From Marinilabiliaceae bacterium UBA5213 (lineage in GTDB: Bacteria; Bacteroidota; Bacteroidia; Bacteroidales; Marinilabiliaceae), in the NCBI GenBank assembly GCA_002412555.1, contig DHVH01000114.1, forward strand, positions 1 to 8,138: DNA of 8,138 nt, given 5' to 3'. Of the stretch, positions 1 to 6,914 are shown piece after piece (positions within the stretch are counted from its first letter, which is position 1; the number at the start of each line of letters is the position of its first letter). A program made the translations under genes and the position numbers. The notes under the pieces were generated by a model that was not told the DNA's origin, did no database searches, and saw nothing but the letters and a program-made list of their open reading frames with translations.

Positions 1-60
1 TATCAGCGTGATTCATGCTCAATGTGACCAATAAATATTATTAACACTAATAATTGAGAA
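1..60. other. AT-rich leader before first gene
   Basis: All three forward frames meet a stop codon within the first 34 bases, so if an upstream plus-strand gene runs into the window it ends almost at once. The rest is AT-rich and leads directly to the ATG at 61. I see no clear TAnnTTTG promoter element and no Shine-Dalgarno sequence here. The promoter of the first gene may lie in it or further upstream. Confidence 0.4.
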
Positions 61-459
61 ATGGAAATTTTCACCCACGAGAATGCCGTATTAACTTATA
101 ATCCCGAGACCTTTGAATTGTTGCAATCCTGGAAGGGGTATGTTCCGACTGAGCTGTTTCGTCAAGTGATTGATGCTACTGTATCGCATGTTCGAAAAAA
201 CAAAGTGTTGTTTTTAATTTCAGATACATCCGGACAAAAAGTGGTCAGTAGCAGTGATGCGGAGTATGCTGCATCGGTAATGAGTGTGATGATTGACAAT
301 GGATTAAAAGCCATGGCCTTTGTTATTCCTGAAAATGTATTTACCAAATTTTCCCTCAAGAAGTTTTCAGATGCTGGCCACGGAGATGTGGTGGCTTATT
401 TTGACAGTCTCGCAGATGCCCGCAAATGGGGAGAATTAATGATTGCGAGAGAGCGTTAA
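61..459 (+). CDS. STAS/SpoIIAA-like small protein
   Basis: This gene encodes a 132-residue soluble protein with no signal peptide or membrane segment. Its pattern matches the small SpoIIAA-like (STAS/SEC14-type) proteins common in Bacteroidota. An early strand ends in a Trp-Lys-Gly turn (residues 24-26). A hydrophobic strand then leads to an Asp (VLFLISDTSG, 49-58). A helix follows (66-79), then a second strand (LKAMAFVIP, 82-90), and finally a Phe-Asp-Ser turn with a helix ending in Trp (114-123). Members of this fold often act in protein-protein switching or bind small hydrophobic ligands, but no function can be assigned here. The ATG at 61 is the only sensible start. The gene converges on the Crp/Fnr-type gene with an 11-base gap. 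The family call rests on pattern memory, so it is moderately sure; the reading frame itself is very likely real. Confidence 0.75.
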   Translation: MEIFTHENAVLTYNPETFELLQSWKGYVPTELFRQVIDATVSHVRKNKVLFLISDTSGQKVVSSSDAEYAASVMSVMIDNGLKAMAFVIPENVFTKFSLKKFSDAGHGDVVAYFDSLADARKWGELMIARER

Positions 460-470
460 CAAAGGTGGGT

Positions 471-1148
471 TTATCCTAATCTGCTGAGCGTCCTGACAAT
501 CTCCATGCTATTGATGGTAATGTTTTTACCATCAATGATAATTATTTTGTCATTTTTGAATTCTGTCAACGTTCGTATAAAACTTTCCTTGGTGGTTCCT
601 GAGAACTGGGCCAATTCTTCGCGACTTAGCGGAAATTCAAATTGTTCGGTTTTATTATTGAGTTCATAAAAGTAGAGGAGTACATCGGCCACTCTGCCGG
701 GTAATTGTTTGTTATTGATGGTTATTAAGCGGTTAATGTTCTTTTTGGCTATTTGAAAGGTGCTTTTTAGAATTTCATCTTGAAGTCTTGGTTGGTCTTT
801 AAAAATCTGCTCAAGTTGTGAAGCTGCTATGTATCTTACCTTTGTTTTAGTAAGAGCGATTGAAGTATAATCGTTTTTTGTACCGCTAAAGAGACAAATT
901 AATCCCATGAAATTCCCCTGTTTATTCATCTCCAGGATATTGGTTTTTCCATTGGCATTTTCTTTGATTGTTTTTACCATTCCCTCTTCCAGAAAGAGGG
1001 CATGTGTAGCAGGGGTGGATGCTTTTATAATGACGTCTCCTTTTTTGTAGGTCACAGGCGGGCACGAGGCCAGATAGGGAAGCCATTGGCAGGTGCGTTT
1101 TGGTTCATTTGTCAGGTTGTTCATATGTGCGACGTCAGGGGTATTCAT
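471..1148 (-). CDS. Crp/Fnr-family transcriptional regulator
   Basis: The product is a 225-residue DNA-binding regulator with the usual two-part layout. An N-terminal cyclic-nucleotide-type beta-barrel runs over about residues 25-115 (VTYKKGDVI, then LFLEEGMVK, then FMGLICLFSG). A long dimer helix follows at about 117-160, then a C-terminal winged helix-turn-helix at about 173-210 (PLSREELAQFSGTTKESFIRTL). The length is typical of the family. The key cAMP contacts of E. coli CRP are not conserved: the Glu of the GEL motif is replaced by Leu and the Arg-Ser pair by Asp-Tyr-Thr, so another or no ligand is likely. Cysteines at 20, 29 and 85 do not form the Fnr iron-sulfur pattern. I chose the ATG at 1146-1148. 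A TTG at 1188-1190 would add 14 residues, and an ATG at 1122-1124 would give 217. A 22-bp palindrome about 90 bases upstream may be its own operator. The target genes are unknown. Confidence 0.9.
   Translation of the reverse strand: MNTPDVAHMNNLTNEPKRTCQWLPYLASCPPVTYKKGDVIIKASTPATHALFLEEGMVKTIKENANGKTNILEMNKQGNFMGLICLFSGTKNDYTSIALTKTKVRYIAASQLEQIFKDQPRLQDEILKSTFQIAKKNINRLITINNKQLPGRVADVLLYFYELNNKTEQFEFPLSREELAQFSGTTKESFIRTLTEFKNDKIIIIDGKNITINSMEIVRTLSRLG
510..536. repeat. Perfect 11-bp inverted repeat inside the Crp/Fnr gene
   Basis: ATTGATGGTAA (510-520) and its exact reverse complement TTACCATCAAT (526-536) are separated by five bases. The repeat lies in the last 25 codons or so of the minus-strand regulator gene, about 50 bases past the stop of the convergent plus-strand gene. 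It could fold into a strong AT-rich hairpin and help end transcription of the plus-strand gene. However, the bases after it are only partly T-rich and do not form a clean T-run. The coding sequence explains the bases, so the structure may be accidental. Confidence 0.5.
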
Positions 1149-1235
1149 GGTGCACTTCAGAGGTTTAATGTTTGTTATAAATGTATACAATTTTTTCTAC
1201 AAAAAAAGAGCAAAGAAATCAAAGATGGTAATTTA

Positions 1236-1257
1236 CTACATAATATAAGTTATGTAG
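1236..1257. promoter_or_regulatory. 22-bp palindrome, candidate Crp/Fnr operator
   Basis: CTACATAA (1236-1243), six bases, then TTATGTAG (1250-1257) form a perfect 8-N6-8 inverted repeat. Its size and six-base spacer match the binding-site geometry known for dimeric Crp-type regulators, and it lies about 90 bases upstream of the Crp/Fnr-type start codon on the divergent side. Autoregulation is the simplest reading. The role is inferred from geometry and position only, since the half-site sequence is not the E. coli CRP consensus. Confidence 0.5.
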
Positions 1258-1382
1258 CAAAAAGCATCAGAAGTGTCTGGTTTTTATTTGTCAAATTCAA
1301 ATAGGATATCCAAGTATTGTTTATAGCATAAACGAAGTGACGGCTCTTGTTTGTTGTGACTTGTTTTTTAGGCAGTTGAGTT

Positions 1383-1403
1383 TAGTGATTCAATGAATCA
1401 CTA
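1383..1403. promoter_or_regulatory. 21-bp palindrome upstream of the hybrid kinase
   Basis: TAGTGATTCA (1383-1392) and its exact reverse complement (1394-1403) flank a single central base. With a one-base loop it is a poor RNA hairpin and no T-run follows, so a dimeric protein-binding site is more likely than a terminator. It sits about 130 bases before the hybrid kinase start codon. The binding protein is unknown. The spacing differs from that of the N6 palindromes elsewhere in the window. Confidence 0.45.
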
Positions 1404-1534
1404 CCTGCTTAGGCGATCTTTCAACTCTTAACTATTTGGGCTTCTCAAAAATATTAACTGTTTTGTCAAATAAGAGTGGATGAATTTCGTACAAAAATGG
1501 AGGGCAATAGACATTTTGTTTGTACCTTACTTCC

Positions 1535-3679
1535 ATGTTCCATAAGCTACATAATCGCATGAATCCCGACTTGTATAAATCCATTGTGGAGCAAAGTCCT
1601 GTTTCCATTGTTATTACCGATGTGGATGGTGTTATAGAGTATGTTAATGTCAAGTTTTGTGAATTAACCGGATATTGTTCTGAGGAGCTTATTGGAAAAA
1701 CACCACGCATTTTAAAGTCGGGACAAACTTCCACAGAAGATTACCGGCAGATGTGGCAAACTATTCAATCTGGCCATGCGTGGCATGGCGAATTCATTAA
1801 CCGAAAAAAGAACGGGGAAATCTACTATGAATCGGCCGTTATTGCACCTTCTGTTGACGTGTCGGGGAAAAATTGTCATTATATAGGTATAAAAGAGGAT
1901 GTGACCGGCCGAGTTTTGGCTCAAAGAGCCAGCATGGCGCATAGCCTTCGCTTAGCAGCACTTCTGGAAGTAGGGCAGTCTTTTAGTTCTACCATTGATA
2001 TGGAGGAGTTATTGAAGATTGTCATAAGCAAAGGCATAAGTCTGCTAAACATGGCCAGTGGCTCCATCTTTTTTATTGTTGGAGATAAAATGGAGAAGGA
2101 AGCCAGCCTCCCTGAGACTAAGGACGGTGAACCAGATATGTTGAAGCTGGTGAGTCTCAGTAAATTTCCTCATATCAATGCTTGCGTGGACAGTAAAGAT
2201 GTTGTGATATTGCAGGATTTGAGTAAAGAAGCTCTAACGCCTGAAGAAAGGCTTATTGTAAAGTTCAAAAGCGCCCAGGCCATTATAGTTATTCCACTGA
2301 TCATAGATGATAAGGTCCTTGGGGTTATGGAATTGATTTCTACTACAACAATAAGCTCGTTTAATCAATTGGATGTGGAAGTCTGTCAGGTTTTGGCTGC
2401 GCAAGCCTCTATGGCATTAAAAAATGCCTGGCTTTACAAAGAAGCGGACGGCTATGCTGAAGAGCTTGAGAAGAATAACGCTCAACTATCGCGCTTAAAT
2501 GAAGATCTAAGAACTGAAAAGAGCAAAGCAGAAGAAAGTGAGCGCTTAAAAACAGCCTTTCTGCAAAATATGTCGCATGAGATTCGTACCCCTATGAATG
2601 GGATTTTGGGGTTTGTGGAGCTTTTGAAGCTAACCCATCTTTCAGAAGATCATCGGCAAGAATATTTGGGACATGTTATTAATTCGACCAACCAATTGTT
2701 GAATGTTGTCGACGACATTCTGGACATTAGTCGCTTAGAGGCAGGTGACGTCCTAATACGGAAAGAAAAGGTTGATCCGGCAGAGGTTGTTGAGACCGTC
2801 TATCAAAAGTATGTTTCGCGCTGTGCGGAAGGGGTGGAATTGTTTATGGAGAAGCCAGCCATGGCCGATGACAAGATATTGGTTAACGAAACATCAAGGT
2901 TGACTCAAGTGCTTCAAAAATTGGTGGATAATGCCCTTAAGTTTACCCGACAAGGGGAAGTGAGCTTTGGTTATAAGCAGGTAAGCGGTGAAAAAATCCT
3001 CTTTTTTGTTGAAGATACAGGTATTGGGGTTGATGCTGACAAAGTTTCATTGATCTTTAAGCCTTTTTATCAATCCGACATGGAAGCGAACCGTGAATTT
3101 GGGGGTAATGGACTAGGACTAACCATCGCCGCCCGAATTGTTGAGAGCATGGGAAGTTTTATAAGATTAGAAACCAAAGCAGGGGCAGGATCCTATTTTT
3201 CATTTGACTTGGATCTCTCTGATAGGGATGCGCTAGAATCTGCCCCGGGGTCAAAGGTTAAGAAAGTGCGGTCAAAAGATACTTTTACCATTTTGGTGGC
3301 TGAAGATGATGAGGTGAATTTCTTGTTTTTGCGGGATGCACTAAAAAATAGCGAAGCGGGTGAACGGTTTGAGATTCTGCATGCATGGAATGGTCTGGAG
3401 GCTCTGGAAATTCAGCGCAATCACAGTGATTTGGATTTGGTATTGATGGATATTAAAATGCCGCGGATGGATGGACTGGAAGCTACCCGCCTCATTAAGG
3501 AAGAGAATCCCTTTGTGCCCATTGTGGCACAAACAGCTTTTGCATTAACCGGTGAGCAGGATAAAGCCATTGAAGCTGGTTGTGAAGGCTACTTGTCCAA
3601 GCCCATAGAACTTGAGCTGCTGCTTCAAACGGTCTATAAACACCTGGGACTACCATTAAAAGGTGTGATTAATCGCTAA
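1535..3679 (+). CDS. Hybrid sensor histidine kinase (PAS-GAF-HisKA-HATPase-REC)
   Basis: The 714-residue product is a cytoplasmic hybrid kinase with no membrane segment. A PAS domain (about 15-125, IVEQSPVSIVITDVDG through YIGIKEDVTG) is followed by a GAF domain (about 140-300) and a coiled coil (about 305-340). The HisKA dimerisation domain follows, with phospho-accepting His348 in QNMSHEIRTPMNG. The ATPase domain has Asn466 (VDNALKF), DTGIG at 494-498 and GGNGLGL at 523-529. The C-terminal receiver has the acidic pair Asp591-Asp592, phospho-acceptor Asp639 (LMDIKMPRMDG), Thr667 and Lys689. All catalytic residues are present, so it should autophosphorylate and pass phosphate to its own receiver. 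The signal is unknown; no PAS ligand can be read from sequence. I chose the ATG at 1535. An ATG at 1559 starts just before the PAS domain and is nearly as good, and a TTG at 1520 is also in frame. A stand-alone response regulator follows after 108 bases. Confidence 0.93.
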   Translation: MFHKLHNRMNPDLYKSIVEQSPVSIVITDVDGVIEYVNVKFCELTGYCSEELIGKTPRILKSGQTSTEDYRQMWQTIQSGHAWHGEFINRKKNGEIYYESAVIAPSVDVSGKNCHYIGIKEDVTGRVLAQRASMAHSLRLAALLEVGQSFSSTIDMEELLKIVISKGISLLNMASGSIFFIVGDKMEKEASLPETKDGEPDMLKLVSLSKFPHINACVDSKDVVILQDLSKEALTPEERLIVKFKSAQAIIVIPLIIDDKVLGVMELISTTTISSFNQLDVEVCQVLAAQASMALKNAWLYKEADGYAEELEKNNAQLSRLNEDLRTEKSKAEESERLKTAFLQNMSHEIRTPMNGILGFVELLKLTHLSEDHRQEYLGHVINSTNQLLNVVDDILDISRLEAGDVLIRKEKVDPAEVVETVYQKYVSRCAEGVELFMEKPAMADDKILVNETSRLTQVLQKLVDNALKFTRQGEVSFGYKQVSGEKILFFVEDTGIGVDADKVSLIFKPFYQSDMEANREFGGNGLGLTIAARIVESMGSFIRLETKAGAGSYFSFDLDLSDRDALESAPGSKVKKVRSKDTFTILVAEDDEVNFLFLRDALKNSEAGERFEILHAWNGLEALEIQRNHSDLDLVLMDIKMPRMDGLEATRLIKEENPFVPIVAQTAFALTGEQDKAIEAGCEGYLSKPIELELLLQTVYKHLGLPLKGVINR

Positions 3680-3690
3680 AAACCTCTCCT

Positions 3691-3708
3691 CGGTGATATA
3701 TATCACCG
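3691..3708. promoter_or_regulatory. 18-bp perfect palindrome, GGTGA-N6-TCACC
   Basis: A perfect 18-bp palindrome lies 12 bases after the hybrid kinase stop and about 80 bases before the response regulator. Its core, GGTGA-N6-TCACC, has the spacing of a Crp-type site (E. coli consensus TGTGA-N6-TCACA) and differs from that consensus by one base in each half. As RNA it would be a six-base stem with a six-base loop and no T-run after it, so it does not read as a standard terminator. A regulator-binding site is favoured, and the Crp/Fnr-type protein at 471-1148 is a possible binder. Confidence 0.5.
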
Positions 3709-3750
3709 CAATTGTTAAGCTATATCATCGACTATTTTGTATCTACGCAT

Positions 3751-3758
3751 TATATTTG
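3751..3758 (+). promoter_or_regulatory. Candidate Bacteroidota -7 promoter element
   Basis: TATATTTG matches the Bacteroidota sigma-factor -7 consensus TAnnTTTG at every fixed position and would place the transcript start a little over 20 bases before the ATG at 3788. I see no -33 TTG at the expected distance; the nearest TTTG (3736-3739) is too close. A promoter here would let the response regulator, and possibly the chemotaxis genes after it, be expressed separately from the kinase. Confidence 0.35.
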
Positions 3759-3787
3759 TCGTATCACCAATATAAAAATACGGATAA

Positions 3788-4171
3788 ATGAGCAATAGTA
3801 AAGGTTATATCCTGGTTGTGGACGACTCCCAAACCAACAATGTATTGTTGGAGGCGGTCTTGTCTGAGGGTGGATATGCAAGTCAAACGGCCATGTCAGC
3901 TTCAGAAGCGTGGGCCTTAATGTATAAGGATCGGCCGGCCCTGGTGCTTTTAGATCTGCTCATGCCTAAGATTTCTGGTTTTCAGTTGTTGGAGCGCATG
4001 AAGGCCAAAGAAGCCTATGCCGACATACCGGTTATTATTGTTTCAGCGCTCAGTGATCCCGAAACCGCCCGTGTATTGCAGGACATGGGAGCGGATGATT
4101 TCTTCTCAAAGCCGTTGGATATTCATGGACTTTTAAAACGAATTTCTGAATTATATGTAAGTCCGGAATAG
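3788..4171 (+). CDS. Single-domain response regulator (CheY-like)
   Basis: The 127-residue product is a lone receiver domain with no output domain. It carries the acidic pair Asp12-Asp13 (VVDDSQ), phospho-acceptor Asp56 (VLLDLLMPKISG), Ser86 in place of the usual Thr (IIVSALSD) and Lys108 (FSKPL). The aromatic switch position is Phe105, where E. coli CheY has Tyr106. It probably passes phosphate or binds a partner directly, like CheY or the diffusible regulators paired with hybrid kinases. Placement between a hybrid kinase and cheA makes both kinases possible donors. It is the only stand-alone receiver in the window, so it may serve as the CheY of this cluster, but motor binding cannot be judged from the sequence. 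The ATG at 3788 fits the start of the receiver fold exactly. Confidence 0.9.
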   Translation: MSNSKGYILVVDDSQTNNVLLEAVLSEGGYASQTAMSASEAWALMYKDRPALVLLDLLMPKISGFQLLERMKAKEAYADIPVIIVSALSDPETARVLQDMGADDFFSKPLDIHGLLKRISELYVSPE

Positions 4172-4263
4172 GTTAAATCTATTGATATTTAGTCGATTAT
4201 AAAATGACATGGCAGCATGAATGGGATTGTTATGTGCTTAATTGAACCAACTTATATTGTCTT

Positions 4264-6324
4264 ATGATAACCTCTTTTGAGAATTTTCAGTCCAGATTTA
4301 TCGAAGAAGCGCTGGATAATATCAACGAATTGGAAAGTACCCTTTTGGAGCTCGATTTGTCGCCCAACGACAAAGAGTTGCTCGAAAAAGTCTTTCGAAT
4401 TATGCACTCACTTAAGGGTGGAGGTGGCATGTTTGGTTTTGAGCTCTTGAGTGAGTTCTCTCACCACATGGAGAATATTTACGACAAGATCAGGTCTGGG
4501 CATTTGGCTGTAACCTCCAAGTTGTTGTCCGTCACCTTTCAATCGGTAGATATTTTGCGCGACTTAGTAAATGCGGAGGTGCTGGCATCACCTGAAATGG
4601 CAAGCAGATACAAGGAAATGGTGGCCACCATCGAAAATGTCTTAAAAGAAGAAACAGAAGAACAAAAAAGTCGGACCGCAGTTGGTATACTTTCCAAGCA
4701 GGATGACCATTCCGAGATGACAGGAACTGTCACCTGGTATATCCATTTTTACCCTGGTGCCCATGTTTTGGAGAATGGTACCAACCTACTCTATCTCATT
4801 GATGAACTGGAACAGATGGGGCAATTAAAAGCGGTACCACGACTTTTAAAAGTGCCTGATCTGGAAGCGTTAGAGCCAGAAAAGTCTTGTATTTTCTGGG
4901 ATTTATTTTTATCCACCGACATGGGTAAAGCCGCCATAATGGATGTTTTTATGTTTGTGGAAGACGACTCTACCATTGAAATACATCGGCTTAGTCAGTC
5001 CGATTTGTTCACCCATCCGAAATTCACTGCCCGGTTAGATACCCTGTGTGAAAGCAAAATGGAAATTGAACTTTCAGACCTCAATGAGTTTATGGCAGAG
5101 CGGCCGGAGGAAGAGGGTTTTAAGGCGCCTGTTGTGTTTGATAAGGCGGGGCATACCTCAGAAGGGAAAAAAGTGGCCTCCTCCTCAATCAGAGTGGCTT
5201 CAGATAAAATTGACGGACTCATGAATCTGGTTAGTGAGCTGGTTATAACGCAGGAAAGGCTCAATTTGATAGCGGCTCGCTATCAAATTCCTGAGCTTAA
5301 AATGGTCACGGAGAATGTGCAGAAACTCACAGGACAGCTGCGCGACAATGCCTTTAGCATCAGTCTTATTCCTATTTCTAATATGATGGCTCGTTTTCAG
5401 AGGTTGGTCAGGGATTTGAGCACTCAATTGGGCAAAAGGGTTGAATTCACAGCCACCGGAACTGAAACGGAACTGGACAAGACCATGATCGAGAGTCTGA
5501 CCGACCCCTTGCTGCACATAATTCGCAACAGTATAGACCATGGCATTGAGTTGCCCGATGTCCGCCAAAAAGCTGGAAAGAATCCCAAAGGAAGTATTCA
5601 ATTGGAAGCCGGCTATTCAGGTGCCAATGTGGTGATAAAAATACTGGATGATGGCGCCGGGGTGGACTGCGAGCGGGTGCGACGCAAAGCTATAGAAAAG
5701 GGCCTTATACAAGAGGAGGAAAGGCTGACCAAAGAAGAGCTGCTTAATTTATTGTTTGTTCCAGGTTTTAGCACCTCCTCGCAGGTTACTGAAGTCTCTG
5801 GTCGTGGTGTAGGCATGGATGTGGTGAAGCGTAATATTGCTGCTATTCGGGGCGATGTGCACATAGAATCAGAGCCCGGGAAGGGTTCTTGTATTTCTAT
5901 CTCTCTTCCTCTGGTGCTGTCGATTATTGATGGTTTGCTGGTACGCATCGGCTCAACGCAATATGTCATACCCTTGTCGCTGACCGATCGGATATACCCG
6001 GCCAATAGTCAGATGTTGGAAGACACCTTTATCAATGTTGTTACCCTGGACGGGGTTCAGATTCCTTTTATCAATCTGCGCAAGGCGTTTGAAGTAGCCG
6101 GACCGGCACCTGCCAAATGTCAGATGGTTGTAGTTAAACAGACAGGGTTTACCATTGCCCTTTCGGTGGATCAAGTGATTGGGAAGATACAGGCCGTGCT
6201 GAAGCCATTGGGTAAGTTGTACCACCATCAAAAGATGATTTCTGCAGCCACCATCATGGGAGATGGTACCATAGCGCTGGTTTTGGATGCCAATACCATT
6301 GCTCGGGAGGTGATGGAGCATTAG
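4264..6324 (+). CDS. cheA: Chemotaxis histidine kinase CheA
   Basis: The 686-residue product is a cytoplasmic CheA, which autophosphorylates under receptor control and passes phosphate to CheY. The N-terminal Hpt domain (about 1-125) carries phospho-accepting His48 in RIMHSLKGGGGMFGF. Residues 155-245 form a compact domain beginning WYIHFYPGAHVLENGTN and ending DVFMFVEDDSTIEIH, where E. coli CheA has its CheY-binding P2. A linker precedes the dimerisation domain (about 306-372, SIRVASDKIDGLMNLVSELV). The ATPase domain has an N box (HIIRNSIDHGIE, 418-429), DDGAG at 462-466, FVPGFST at 498-504 and GRGVGMD at 513-519. The C-terminal CheW-like P5 domain spans about 550-686. No receiver is fused to it. 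It starts at the ATG 92 bases after the response regulator and is followed by cheW after 23 bases. Identity as CheA is firm; the role of the middle domain is inferred. Confidence 0.96.
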   Translation: MITSFENFQSRFIEEALDNINELESTLLELDLSPNDKELLEKVFRIMHSLKGGGGMFGFELLSEFSHHMENIYDKIRSGHLAVTSKLLSVTFQSVDILRDLVNAEVLASPEMASRYKEMVATIENVLKEETEEQKSRTAVGILSKQDDHSEMTGTVTWYIHFYPGAHVLENGTNLLYLIDELEQMGQLKAVPRLLKVPDLEALEPEKSCIFWDLFLSTDMGKAAIMDVFMFVEDDSTIEIHRLSQSDLFTHPKFTARLDTLCESKMEIELSDLNEFMAERPEEEGFKAPVVFDKAGHTSEGKKVASSSIRVASDKIDGLMNLVSELVITQERLNLIAARYQIPELKMVTENVQKLTGQLRDNAFSISLIPISNMMARFQRLVRDLSTQLGKRVEFTATGTETELDKTMIESLTDPLLHIIRNSIDHGIELPDVRQKAGKNPKGSIQLEAGYSGANVVIKILDDGAGVDCERVRRKAIEKGLIQEEERLTKEELLNLLFVPGFSTSSQVTEVSGRGVGMDVVKRNIAAIRGDVHIESEPGKGSCISISLPLVLSIIDGLLVRIGSTQYVIPLSLTDRIYPANSQMLEDTFINVVTLDGVQIPFINLRKAFEVAGPAPAKCQMVVVKQTGFTIALSVDQVIGKIQAVLKPLGKLYHHQKMISAATIMGDGTIALVLDANTIAREVMEH

Positions 6325-6347
6325 CAAAATAGGATAGAAATTTTTAA

Positions 6348-6881
6348 ATGAGCCGTAATATGGAAAACAAAAACAGCAACAATTCTTATCTATCCTTCAG
6401 ATTGGGGGAAGAGATTTTTGCACTCCACGTGAGTCAGGTGCATAAAATCCTGGAGATGACCAAGGTGACGGAGGTTCCAAAGTCGCCCGATTACATGAAG
6501 GGCGTCATTAACCTGCGGGGCAGTGTTCTGCCTGTGGTAGATACCCGGGTAAAGTTTGGTATGACCCCCATTGAAAAATCAAAGAGCACCAGCATTTTGG
6601 TGATAGAAATTGAATTGGGTGGCGAGTCGGTCATGGTAGGCCTACTGGTAGATGCCGTTCATGCAGTGTTAAAATTGGAGGCAGAAGACCTGCTTCCTGC
6701 CCCCCGGATAGGCAACCGCTACCAGTCCGAATTCATTCTGAACATGGCAAAGGTTAAGGACAAATTCTTCATTGTTCTGAATATGGACGCCGTTTTTTCC
6801 ATGGAAGAGCATTTAAGTCTGAAAGAGCTGGCTGAAGTGCGCGAGAAAGTCACAAAAGACCATTTAAGTGCATCCAAATAA
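6348..6881 (+). CDS. cheW: Chemotaxis coupling protein CheW
   Basis: The 177-residue product is a single CheW domain, the scaffold that couples receptors to CheA at the membrane array. It shows the family pattern YLSFRLGEEIFALHVSQVHKIL near the start, VPKSPDYMKGVINLRG at 43-58 (Arg57 being the conserved receptor and kinase contact), then VVDTR and GLLVDAV. The C-terminal 20 or so residues are a charged helical tail beyond the usual fold. The ATG at 6348 has AGGA 13 bases upstream, rather far for a ribosome site. An ATG at 6360 is an alternative that would not touch the domain. The short gaps to cheA (23 bases) and the receptor gene (33 bases) point to one operon. Confidence 0.95.
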   Translation: MSRNMENKNSNNSYLSFRLGEEIFALHVSQVHKILEMTKVTEVPKSPDYMKGVINLRGSVLPVVDTRVKFGMTPIEKSKSTSILVIEIELGGESVMVGLLVDAVHAVLKLEAEDLLPAPRIGNRYQSEFILNMAKVKDKFFIVLNMDAVFSMEEHLSLKELAEVREKVTKDHLSASK

Positions 6882-6914
6882 TTTTCCAAAACCCAACAAA
6901 TAAATTATAATGAG

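Larger units (their letters stand above)
1149..1534. other. Long divergent intergenic region
   Basis: This AT-rich gap separates the minus-strand Crp/Fnr-type gene from the plus-strand hybrid kinase gene, so it should carry both promoters. It contains two perfect palindromes (1236-1257 and 1383-1403). The 10-mer TTTGTCAAAT occurs twice (1287-1296 and 1462-1471). On the minus strand, 1446-1453 reads TATTTTTG, which fits the Bacteroidota -7 element, but there is no well-placed -33 partner and the untranslated leader would be very long. I see no convincing open reading frame, tRNA or other structured RNA. One plus-strand frame runs through it from inside the regulator gene but does not look like a protein. 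Confidence 0.6.

Noticed and set aside
1002..1304. A 100-codon plus-strand open frame spanning the regulator start and the intergenic gap
   Set aside because: It is mostly antisense to the Crp/Fnr-type coding region, its composition is not protein-like (Cys, Phe and Lys rich), and it shows no family pattern.
1446..1453. Minus-strand TATTTTTG as promoter of the Crp/Fnr-type gene
   Set aside because: It matches TAnnTTTG, but there is no -33 TTG at proper spacing and the leader would be close to 300 bases. An AT-rich region yields such matches easily.
1287..1471. The 10-mer TTTGTCAAAT occurring at 1287-1296 and 1462-1471
   Set aside because: It is partly self-complementary and could be a pair of operator sites. 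It is short and AT-rich in an AT-rich gap, so chance is a fair explanation without comparative data.
3691..3708. Intrinsic terminator for the hybrid kinase gene
   Set aside because: The palindrome has no following T-run, and as RNA the stem would be only about six bases. It fits a protein-binding site better.
4204..4245. A 13-codon open frame in the gap before cheA
   Set aside because: It starts with ATG, but nothing such as a ribosome site or attenuator structure supports translation. Frames this short are common by chance.
5200..6327. Three overlapping minus-strand open frames of 124-133 codons across cheA
   Set aside because: They lie opposite a fully conserved cheA frame with all motifs intact. 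Their translations show no domain pattern, so they are shadows of codon usage.
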